Source of the DNA: Favolaschia claudopus
Lineage: Eukaryota > Basidiomycota > Agaricomycetes > Agaricales > Mycenaceae
DNA: 64,000 nt
Assembly: GCA_037176885.1 (NCBI GenBank)
Contig: JAWWNJ010000025.1
Span: 2,046,001-2,110,000 of the forward strand
Direction: 5' to 3'
Both the position numbers and the translations under genes were made by a program. Under the pieces are notes generated by a model that saw only the letters and a list, made by a program, of their open reading frames with translations, had not been told where the DNA came from and made no database searches. Positions 21,701 through 31,405 of this stretch are shown one piece after another. Within the stretch, counting starts at the first letter, position 1. Each line of letters opens with the position of its first letter.

Positions 21701-22957
21701 CAGTGATAACGGGCAGCAAGATGATTGCGATAGGATGCCCTCGAACAGAGAATTTCGACGCAACTAAGTACCGTGCAGATCACGGGTCGAGATACATATT
21801 TCTTGATTGGGAAAAGGTACAAGAAACCGGAGGTACAGATTTGTACAGATGGGAGATATTTCTCCTGCGAACCGAACATGGCATTGTGCGTTTTTCATTC
21901 TATCTCAAGAGCTAGGTTGAACAGCCATGTTTAGTTACATGCCCGCCGGAACTCCTCACTTTGTCATCTCCCTGGAGGATACCATTGCGCATGGTTTGCA
22001 CTCTATCAATGCCGCCCAAATTCAACCAACCGTGTTCAACGTTCTCCACAATTTCATAACGGAAGGTGCTTTTGCAAACGCAGAACACCACCCTATCCAA
22101 TTGCTGTTGATTCGAATGTTCATATACTGGGTGGAAATATTGATGCGTAGTGCGTACCTTAATTCGGCATTGATAACTGCTAAATGCTATATTTTCAGAC
22201 CCGCCCTTATCAACAATACACTCACCCAATATCCATACCGGGGAAGGCCTTCTTGACTTACTGACTCTCTATAGTTATGTTATCCTCTACCCGGCCCTCC
22301 TTTTGGACACATATCCCTTGATGAAGCCCACTCAAGCTGTTTTCGGGACGGCTAGTGTCATGTCTGCTGAGCAATATCAAGAATATAAGCTGGCACTCCA
22401 CCACGCGGTTGTCCTAAACAGATGGATGGACATGAAGTTTGTGATTGGCGAAACGAATACAACATCCAAACGAATGCTTGTCCATCAAGCTACAAGGACT
22501 TTTGATTGGCTGTGCGATGTATAGTTATTGCAAACTTGGGCGATTATATTTCTGATTCACAATTAAGGTTTCTATCGTCCATATGGCTGGCTGTTTGGCC
22601 CAATATCGGGCTGATTGGCTTGCTCGAAAGCGTCAAGTCACCGCAAACTTCACAACAACAACGTTGAAACAGCAGTTGCGCCGCACCCTATGTGCGTACT
22701 ATTCCGCATGGGAAAATAATTGGCATACTTTGGGCGACTCTTCCGACTTCGAAATATCGCTCGAAGTCAATGTTCTCTGTGAACGATTTGATAGGCGGGT
22801 GCAAGATTTGACGTATACGCATTTCATGCCTTGGGACCTTCTATCAAGGGGAATGCCCTACTTTGCCAAGAAGGAAAACCATATCATGGCACAGAAAAAA
22901 CGACCGGCCTTACCAGACGAGGAGAATCCCAGGAAACGACCAAGAAATGATAACTAG
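18754..22957 (+). pseudogene. JmjC-like (cupin) protein gene with several frame breaks
   Basis: The 5' exons 18754-19176 and 19223-19456 join in phase (MTTSPISAFHMDGPW..., then KWHEVLTKAAKLHEEGKRI). Next come a hydrophobic segment (AALAVAVAASPIYLLSG, about 19670-19750), a Lys/Glu-rich repeat region (20079-20679) and a globular part (VMDLVLYAPGS, 20839-21298). A JmjC-like core follows at about 21600-22140: IHQDIAATEM supplies an H-x-D pair, TGSKMIAIG follows, and PHFVISLEDTIAHG supplies the distal His. That is the Fe(II)/2-oxoglutarate-oxygenase pattern. The last exon (22583-22957) ends with a basic KKRPALPDEENPRKRPRND tail. Breaks: a missing base near 19490, an extra A near 20393, a shift near 20670 and a phase clash at 21298. 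Most sit at homopolymers, so either decay or long-read assembly error is possible. Confidence 0.5.
20238..20487 (+). repeat. tandem duplication (135-base spacing) inside the JmjC-like gene
   Basis: Unit 1 starts at 20238 and unit 2 at 20373. Both encode the ELLQLPEQPATPNKDNEDPA block, flanked by EEKRKAEE. Unit 2 has one additional A (GAGGAAACTAC versus GAGGAACTAC). This moves the reading frame and creates a stop at 20487-20489 in the original frame. Confidence 0.85.
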
Positions 22958-24515
22958 AGGGGTCGAATCTTACACTTTTCATTGCCAATGTATGAATTCC
23001 ACCATAGTACACATATCGTATTTTCCTTTTCCCCAGTATCGAAGTCGGCATGCCGGTCTGATTAGTCGCAATGCAACCTTAACACAACACCAAAAGCGGA
23101 AGAACCTCAAAAGCGTCATCGATTTTACCAGCTCATTTCTGCTCGCTCCTAGGTCTTAGACAAAACTCCCAGTAGTTCATACAAACTGGTATAATTCATC
23201 CGTTCCAAACCAGTACATTGCAGTGTAAGTAACAACATTTGAATACACCGGTCAATGAACTATAATCGAAGTAAGATTTTGTTCGCCCGAAGGATACACA
23301 CATAAGATGCGACATAGGCACAGTGACGGGGCAATACACAGGAAAGATCTGCGAAGTCGCAGTAAGGGTTGAGTGAAGGCAATCAAGGTGAAGACGTACC
23401 TCTCTCAGCAGTAAAACTAGTACATGTCGTCGACGTTCAGCGATCCGCAGGGGTTAAGTCTTATGACAGGAACAGGCCGCGACTGAGAACTACATAGATG
23501 ACGGAAAAGGACGGAGGAATGACGATTTCAATGAAAGAATTGTTAAGTATTTCAGTCACAAAGCTGCTGAAACAGGACGGGGACGAAGAACGTTAAACTG
23601 AGGGGAAACACTGGAACGATAGTAACAAGGACGGGACTGGTCGGTATACACTGACAAACATACTCGAAATAATCGGGGATTTCGTGAAGTCGGTGAAGGC
23701 GTCTGAGGCAGTAGCCCTCATACTAGCGACAGGGAAGGGAAGGGCCATTTAGATAGTCGAGCGAATGTCTGGTACATTTCGATTACAATAGATGTCTTGA
23801 AGGCTGGTTGCAGACACATTTACCATGGTCAGGGAGGTCACCGATTAGAAGCGTGTTCTGGCTTGTATGTGCACGACGTATGCATCGTAAATCACTGAGC
23901 GGTTCGACAAAATTCAAACGCGGGAATTGTAGAACATGTTCGGTATACGACGTAGGCATCGTAACCGGAGGGTGGTCGTAAGAAGACGCAAGCACGAGAA
24001 TAGGATGTAATTGAGATACGCTACAGAACATATGCATTGTGAGCGCGAGGAAGTGGGAGGAAGAGTGAAGAGCTGCAGCCGATCAATTATCGACACAGCC
24101 ACATTATTGACGCGCTGCAGTCAAGTCCATCTTCTCCGCCTCCTACCACCTCCTACCACATCGCGCTGTTCGGTGCATCGCGCCGTCCAGAGCAAACTCG
24201 ACTATAATACATCAGCGCTGTTCGGTGCATTCTGCCGTTCAGAGCATCCTCACCCGACTAATCCCTACAAGCTATCTGTCTCTTACAAGTACTCTCCTTC
24301 GCCTGCTCGGTGCATACATCGCTCAGAGCTCAGAAATTCTACCAAGCGGTTGATTCTTTGTCGCACCTACGCCACGATACGCTACATTGGGCATCGACGT
24401 CCACTCCCTCAGACATTTCGAGCGCTGTTCTTCAAATAACCTGCTTTGATTCCTGTGAGTGATCATGTAGGATATCGTTCGTGCTTGATGCTGACAAAAG
24501 TGGTTTCAATAGCAC
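22958..24515. other. intergenic, with three imperfect short repeats near the right end
   Basis: No gene seen over about 1.5 kb. Near the right end, GCGCTGTTCGGTGCAT occurs at 24163-24178 and again at 24215-24230, with a degenerate third copy (TGCTCGGTGCATAC) at about 24304-24317. Each is followed by a GCCGTYCAGAGC-like stretch. They lie 200-350 bases upstream of the start codon at 24516, in its promoter or leader. Confidence 0.55.
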
Positions 24516-27385
24516 ATGTCGACGACGCATTCTCAGCCAACAGATGGTCCCTCGCCCACTATTCCAGTAAGTATCCCGTTTATAGCTATGTATTGTAATC
24601 TAACATGCACTCACAGATGTCTCACCCGCTACTCGGTCATGCCCGCATGGGGAACGATATTTGGTCCGTATATCATGGCGACCGCCGCCTTCTTCTCGAT
24701 ATGCCCGATCGCACAAAGGCACCGCTCCCCGAGTTCAACCGGGTTCGGAGGATGCGCTTCAACTTCTGGTCCCCCACGTATGTCTCCCCCAAAGCACCGC
24801 AGTTCATGTTTATACCTGCGTGTTTCACCTGGTATGGGAGGATTTTCGATGCCTTGAACTACCGACCCGAGACGTTTCCCATTTACGCCGACGGCGAAAA
24901 GTACCGTCTCCATCCAGGTGTCGCCGAACACTGGTATGAGATAGAGAGTTCGATGAGACGCGTCATTCACGCGATGTGGACTCTCACTCCCCAAAATCCA
25001 GGCACTCAGGAAAGAGTGGAATATCCTTTCCCCCACCGCTTTGGCTACGAAAAAGCATTTTCCACAGAAGCTGCTGCTCGCACTGTCGCTCTGCGTTCCC
25101 GTCATGCATTTTTACCCCTCATTGGTGAACTATCCATGAGGTTCTGGTATCTCTCCGTCTTCTCGTCAACTCCGATCGACTGGCGAGAGAAAGTTTGTCA
25201 GCGCGCGAGGGTGCATCCTCAATGGCTTGCGGATCTGGAAGCCTCAGTTGCTGGCGATATGGACACACCTCGACTCGGTGGAATCATTGATTTTACGATT
25301 CCTGCTGATACAAGATTTCCGCTGGAAGAAGTGACCCTGCCTCGAACTTTCGACTGGTTGCTGGGGCAAATAATTGCAAGGCGAATGCCCATCCCGTTGT
25401 ACATTCAATGGGGACCGCTTGATCCAACCTTCTACAAACTCGAACCCACCGGTTTCCGCTCCACCATGTCTGTTTTTGTGCCTTGCTCTCTCCAGAAATT
25501 GGGTTTTTTACCAGAGCCCTCGGAAATCGTATATCTTCAGGGAATTCCAGGTTCTGTTGTTTTTAGTCGTTGGGAAGTCCGTCATGGTACCCAGCCATTC
25601 GAACCCACATATCATAGTCTCAGAGATGCTGAGCCTTATGACCCATCGAAAGCGTCAATCACACCCCATGCCACCTCAACCGTCGAGACTTCTACACCAT
25701 TCCCTCCGGTCGAGCCAGGCAGCGGTCAGCGAACCGGTGAAACCATGACCCAATTTTTCATTCGGAGGGAGAAGGAAAACGTGCACAGGGCAAGTAGAGA
25801 GACCCCTGAGCAGCTTCAGCGTCGCCAGCAGAAAGAAGCCAATGCGGCTCGCGGCGGGGCACCGGGGAAGAAAGGAGGTCGAGTTTACGTTTGGGAGAAA
25901 TCCAACGGACATTTCATCCGCATGGCGGGAGGAAGGCAACGTTACGATGACATATGGGAGGAGTATGGCCCTCAACAGCGGCGGTACGACGGGTTTCGCG
26001 ACGAATGGGATGTATACGACGGCTTCGGCTCCCCTGCGGACCAGACCGACGGCGATGAGGGTGACAGCCAGGACGGTTTCGGGGCTCTTTTCACCCAAGA
26101 AGAGGATGATGGCGACGATGTCCCATCCCAGCTGCTTCCTGAGCGACCAGAGCCGCTAGAGGAAGGCGAAATTACTGTACCCAATGACCGGTCTGCATCT
26201 GGTGAAATTGACAATGTCGACTTCGATCGCATTGCCATCTCTTTCCGAGAGGCCGTGTATATGCGGTATGGTTGCACAGTGTACAAGAAAGAAATTCAGG
26301 TTCCTCAGGATCTTCCTGTACCTGGTCAGGACATAGCGAAAAAGTTTCTCGGGAATCAGAATTTGTCTGTCGAGAAACCTGAATACCTCCAGAACTTCTG
26401 TGTCTTTCTTGGCTACCTCAAAGCCTCAAAACATCTGTCCGACATTCCCCCATCCCTGCTGGATTTTCATCAGCCAGAGCAGGATCTTTATTGTGACTGG
26501 GTCGTTCGGGTGCGTCGACAGACGCTGAGTGGGAAACTTTGTTATGTGATCCAAGAAACCGGCAGAGAGGGCCTGTATGTCCTTGTTGAAAGTGCCACCA
26601 CTGCGCTTGAAGTTGTACGTCAAGGGTGGGGGCCTAGTATCAGCCACGTCGTCGAAAAACTCCTAGCCCGCAACATAAAATTCCTCTTCTGCTGTCAGTA
26701 CAAGGAGATCACCAACACAGAACTACGGCACACTCGCAAGATGTACTCAGGACTTGGCTTTCGGCCTCACAACTATGTGCCCAGTCAACGCGATTATCAG
26801 TCGTATGTTGCCGTACGGGACCAGTTTCTGCGAACCCCTCGAGGCCGTGCAGCCAAACTCTGCGGCGGAATTGTGGGCCGCCTCGCTTGTACCGTCGTAT
26901 CTGACGAGGAAGTTCAGCGCGGCCCCACGGATAGTGTGCTGACCGAAGGCGTCTGTTTATGGGATGGAGTTTCGCAATGGGCTTATTGGGATGATGAGCT
27001 GACTGACAAGGAAATTGACCTCATCTGTGGTGTATATCACATCTCAACAGGTAAGCCGTTCAGTTTCAAATTTCATGGTTAAATACTGAGGTCCAACGCA
27101 GGCCAAACCGATTCTACTGCGCTGTCTGGGCAACAAACGACTGCAAGGTCTTGGTGGCCTCGACCGTCGGCGATGGCGAATTCTGGTCTCAATGTCGGAT
27201 GGTGGACACCTATGTGTGAGCAATGGTTCCAGCGCCGGCTCGCGAGTCTGGAGGCTCCACAGCCCGCCAACCTCGTTACGCATGGCGCATGGAAGCACAA
27301 TTTGAAGCTCGAGAGGAGATGTCCACCATTGACCGAGTCAACTGAGCAAGTCGCGGCGCAGATATTGGAGACGATGCGGCCATGA
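24516..27385 (+). CDS. 922-aa lineage-specific protein of unknown function
   Basis: Exons 24516-24566, 24617-27050 and 27102-27385 join in phase; both introns are canonical (GTAAGT...CACAG, GTAAGC...CGCAG). The N-terminal 300 residues are aromatic-rich and look globular (RRMRFNFWSPTYVSP, FTWYGRIFDALNYRPETFP). A Ser/Pro linker, a GGRVYVWEKSNGHF block and a very acidic stretch (about 490-545) follow. A second globular part starts near FREAVYMRYG and contains RNIKFLFCCQYKEITN and DKEIDLICGVYHISTG. I recall similar proteins as multi-copy families in mushrooms, but I know no function. No catalytic motif is evident. The gene is intact, unlike most of its neighbours. Confidence 0.85.
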
Positions 27386-27544
27386 TTTTTTTTATACTGT
27401 ATATATATCAAATACTTGAACTTTGTAGTATTGAGCTGTATCTTACACAAAAGCCAATATTGTATATCGAATAAAAAAAATGTGGTGTGACTTCCAATTT
27501 AGGCTAGCTTACATAACAATTCTGAGCCATTCCTACTGCGGTCT

Positions 27545-28460
27545 TGCTCGAGGTCACACAATGCCTACGTTGTGGACCTCAGCGGGAACGCAGAAATGTT
27601 TCATACTGCTGTACGATGCATGCGTCGTGCTAGCTTGACCTTCCTCCACTTCCCTCTCGCCTGACGCCCGAGATTATTCTCCGAAAAAGTAATCAGCGTC
27701 GAAACCCAAGCTCGTGAAGCCAATTCTCTCTTCTACTATGCCTATATTGCGCTTGAAGTATGTCTACCCTGCATACAGTAGACGAAAAGTTCAACACACT
27801 TCACAGAGTACGCTGTTTGACTCTAGATCCTTCCACATCGTTTTGGTGCCATACCCACAACAAAGTTTCGACTGTCCAGGATATTGAAGTAGGCTGGTTG
27901 CCGGTCATTTTGATCAGAATCTCCTAGTTCTACTTAGGTTTGCATTCTCGCATCTTGAAAGATTCTTACACTGATTCTTAGTTTGACCGCAACAAGGCGC
28001 TGAACTCAGGCTATAACTACTGACTATTCCCTCGTAGTCTACGCGATGCTGCTTGCTGGCCATGACATATCCGAGCCATATCTTGCCAGCCAGCTTCGCA
28101 AATTTCAGAAAACCAATCGAGAAGGGTTGCGAAAGAAGCTGAATCTCACGGTCAGAGTAAATGCCATACATCTTTATGTAGTCACAATTTTGACCTTTTG
28201 CAGCGCTCCGGCTACTTCCTTGGCTTAATCGACCACTGTCACGTATTAAAAGAGGCGAAGTATATATCAATATACCTATTCGAGGCGGGCCTCAAGTTGG
28301 AACAGTCGCACTCACACGGAATCCGACACCCAGATGGTGAATATGGGGTCGGCTGCTTGCAGTGCTTAGATTCCCAGTCATAGGTGTTCGGAAGCTGCCA
28401 ATCGACGTGAGGCTCAAGTACTGACAATATCGTAGAACTCCAGGAGCATGACAGGCAGGG
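27545..28460 (+). pseudogene. RNA-dependent RNA polymerase, decayed copy 2
   Basis: Related in sequence to the minus-strand copy at 10-12 kb but on the opposite strand. Recognisable pieces: AYVVDLSGNAEMFHTAVRCM (27563-27622), LLAGHDISEPYLASQLRKFQ (28046-28105), REGLRKKLNLTV, RSGYFLGLIDHCHVLKE (28201-28250), RGGPQVGTVALTRNP in a shifted frame, and VGVRKLPIDVR where copy 1 has VRVLEAVNRPEL. Stops and single-base shifts are frequent. The catalytic DLDGD segment is not present, so this copy is truncated before the active site. Some parts, such as the REGLRKK helix, are better preserved here than in copy 1. Confidence 0.7.
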
Positions 28461-28909
28461 CGCTGACACGGTGAACCATCGCAAGGCACTTTCCTCGTAC
28501 GTTCTCACCCTTTTGTGATACTCTTTACTCATGCTGAATTATAATTATGCACTCAGCAATCGACAATGTCCTCAAATACACCCCAAAATATCTACTCAAA
28601 GTTTCGGCCTGGTATCTAAGCCTTCTCCTGGATCTCGTGGACTGAATGCTAACCAACCCTGCGCTCAGGTATGTCACAGGCTATAGCAACGGCGAGCAGT
28701 CTTTTGCGTGGCTCGGGGGTCGATGGCTGAATGCCATAAAAACTTGTATGTTCTTTAGTTGGTGTGTCTTGTCCCTGGGTCGTTTACGCCTTTGCAGCGA
28801 GCTGCGGCTACATCCCCATCTCAGTTTGTGCTAGGTCTACACCTTTGACCGGCACTCTTGTTCAAGCGCCTTCAAATGCTCCACCGAGCCGATTACGACC
28901 GTATCTACG

Positions 28910-29266
28910 ATGGCAGAGCCAGCGCCTGTGGTGCAAGCACAAGCACCCCGTCATGTTTCTGTACAAACGCAAACTCAGACGCTGTTCCCTGCGAGTCGGT
29001 CGGACACCAAAACCGACTACCAGGATGAGGACAGCGAAAAGTTTGACGTTATCGACCGGGAGAGTGTGTATGCCACTGCTGCTGAAGATATCGTCCCATT
29101 GTCGCTCCACCCCGCATCAATGCCACTCGACCAACCCGCCCACTTGCGAGGGACAACCGCAATGATGGGCGTCGAAGGCGGACGTGATGACCCCGACCAA
29201 GGCGGTTCCTATGAAGAACTTGACGAGGAATACGAGGGTGGTCTCGCTGTGTATAAGGAGATATGA
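28910..29266 (+). CDS. small acidic hypothetical protein
   Basis: Open frame of 118 aa starting MAEPAPVVQAQAPRHV, rich in Gln/Thr/Asp and ending YEGGLAVYKEI. The frame stays open upstream without another Met, so a 5' exon may be missing; GTATGT and TTTAG signals around 28660-28760 could belong to it. No domain recognised. Confidence 0.35.
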   Translation: MAEPAPVVQAQAPRHVSVQTQTQTLFPASRSDTKTDYQDEDSEKFDVIDRESVYATAAEDIVPLSLHPASMPLDQPAHLRGTTAMMGVEGGRDDPDQGGSYEELDEEYEGGLAVYKEI

Positions 29267-29632
29267 ACGGACTTTTCAGTCTCTGTTTGGGTCGTGCTGA
29301 CCTGCGTTAAGTGCGCCGTCGGTGCTTTCGGTCAAGAAGGCGATGCAGACATATGCACGTTAAGGGGGAATAAGAGCCGGAGGTGGTAGTGGATGACGAG
29401 TTGGTCGGCCATGCTTCCTCCTCGTCGACGATCGTATACATCTTCGCATTGGAATCGATATTGGAAGAGGAAGAAGGGGAGGACGAGGAGGTAGAGGGGT
29501 CGAATGTCAAGAGAGAATGCATATAAGAAAAGTTTGCGGGATAAGAACATTTGTGACCGTGGTTAGTGGAACGTTCTGTCTATACGGATGGTCTACAGTC
29601 CAACGGTTGCCGATAACTCAAGAGTGTGATCA
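29267..29632. other. no gene supported
   Basis: Short frames on the minus strand (29307-29522, 29332-29550), Ser- or Phe-rich without motifs. The 38-base repeat begins at 29633. Confidence 0.4.
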
Positions 29633-29670
29633 CGTGAGAGACTAGCTCAAGCCGCTGAGCACAGCCACAG
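29633..29670 (-). repeat. 38-base dispersed repeat, copy B
   Basis: On the minus strand it begins CTGTGGCTGTG and ends GTCTCTCACG, the same length as the other copies without gaps. It lies about 250 bases upstream of the frame beginning at 29924, in reverse orientation. Confidence 0.7.
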
Positions 29671-29923
29671 CCACGGATCCTGCTAACGCGTACCAGCACC
29701 CTCGTTGCTGTGGAACGGCAGGGTGAAAGTGAGAAGCAGCCAGTTGGAGTGCAAGAAATTAGAGCACCTAGTTGAGGCACGGTACGACGGACCGAGCTTG
29801 TGAGACACTGCCCGATCCCATCAAGAAATAGATCACGTGAGACGACAACTATGTATAAACAAGACACAACATCGCGTCAACATTCTGCATTCTGTTGACG
29901 TCCACCGCACACACCCTCCGACC

Positions 29924-30672
29924 ATGAGCCCCACGTCCATGCCGTCTAGCGACACCGACTATTCAGCAGCGCGTCGCGGAGCAGAGTGCGCACCTCCATG
30001 CCAGCTGCAACCGCGACACGCCACCGACACTGAGGCCCAAGACGCTCCGCCGAAGCATACCAGACGCGACGACGCGGAGACACGGTCGCTGATCGGCGAA
30101 ATCTCCAACGGCGTGCGGGGCGAAGGGGAGCACCGCCATAACGCGACGCCAACGGCTGAGGACGAATACGACACCATGCTGCTGGGCCTCGACAAGGCAC
30201 TAGCCGCGGTGAGGACTAGTCCCACCAGCTCACGGCGCCGGACATGCTGAGTGAACTAACCGTGTCCGAAATGCTGCGGGTGCGTGATTCACAAACTTGT
30301 CGTAGACCACGATTTGACCAACCACATAATTTACCACAGTGTGACGCCGTTCAGTCCGACTGCATCATGAGGGACCTTCCACCCAACTACCTGCAGACGC
30401 GACCTCCGCTGTCCGGCGACGACCCAATCGGCGACCTCGACGCCCTAGACAACGGCTGGTACCTGCGCCGCTCCAAACGCCTCAGACGACGACGTCTACA
30501 AGAGTTGGGCCGAGAGACCGACGCCCTGTCTCTGGTCCAGCACCCAAAGCTGCTCCAGTCCACCGTCGCTGTTCGCCGCAAAAGCTCCACAGCGACACGA
30601 CGGTCAAACGCGCCGCCGCATCTTCCCAACCAGAGGCATATGATCAGTCGGGATGCCTTTGCGTGTGTATGA
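29924..30672 (+). CDS. His/Cys/Pro-rich small gene, paralogue 1
   Basis: First frame from 29924 (MSPTSMPSSDTDYSAARR, then AECAPPCQLQPRH) to 30250, and a second frame to 30672 rich in Arg (SKRLRRRRLQELGRE). A GTGCGT...CCACAG intron at about 30279-30340 lies between them, but the first frame shifts by one base just before it (near 30228), so it may be broken. A TATA-like GTATAAAC is at 29861-29868. The AECAPPCQLQ block recurs in the next gene. Function unknown. Confidence 0.4.
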
Positions 30673-31165
30673 CCTTGCCGCCGTCGTACTGCGCCGTTTT
30701 GGCCTGTATTCGTCATTCTTTTCACCCTCAACACCCCCACCCGCGCCTATATACACAACCCCACCCCTACCACACCTTGAGCTGCACCCCCTCGACCCGA
30801 GCGTCGCTGTTGACTATCACGTACACCCACCGACCCTGAGCGACGGTGTCAACCCGCCCACCAACACCGACCACTCAGCGGCGTGCCATAGGGCAGAGTG
30901 TGCACCTCCATGCCAGCTGCAGCTGCGACACGCCATCGATGCTGAGGTCCAACGGCGAGTACTGAGCTCTCGACGACACGACGACGCACGGATCGGCGGA
31001 GGACACCCCCCAAGAACAGCAACGCAACGGGACGGCCAAGTAAGGAGACAGAACAACACCATGCTACTCCCCTTTAAACCGACACTGCCCGTGACCAAGA
31101 CTAGCCCCACGCTTCTCATGACGAGCAGGATTGCTCCACAGACTAAGGTGGTACGAGAGATATAG
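30653..31165 (+). CDS. His/Cys/Pro-rich small gene, paralogue 2
   Basis: 170-residue frame whose middle (HSAACHRAECAPPCQLQLRH, DAEVQ, NNTMLLPFKPTLPVTKTSPT) lines up with paralogue 1 (YSAARRGAECAPPCQLQPRH, DTEAQ, DTMLLGLDKALAAVRTSPT). The first 70 residues, Pro-rich with PPPAPIYTTPPLPH, are not shared and may be non-coding leader. The pair is a diverged tandem duplication. No known domain. Confidence 0.4.
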   Translation: MPLRVYDLAAVVLRRFGLYSSFFSPSTPPPAPIYTTPPLPHLELHPLDPSVAVDYHVHPPTLSDGVNPPTNTDHSAACHRAECAPPCQLQLRHAIDAEVQRRVLSSRRHDDARIGGGHPPRTATQRDGQVRRQNNTMLLPFKPTLPVTKTSPTLLMTSRIAPQTKVVREI

Positions 31166-31405
31166 ACAACAATCTAGAGGACGTACAGCGCATGAAGTTC
31201 GGCAAAGAACACCAGCAGTTCACCAGATCAAATCTTCATGCATTACATGGCTTGGTCTCTTGTTGCTACCGAAATTACAAAAAGAGATTGACAACACACT
31301 GGAAACCGACGCCTAAGCGTTTTTGCTGTCACGACTGCCGCACAAGACTGGACGCCTCCCCTCTGCCGTAGCCACCTTCAACTCACCAGGGTCCCTGTCT
31401 CATCT

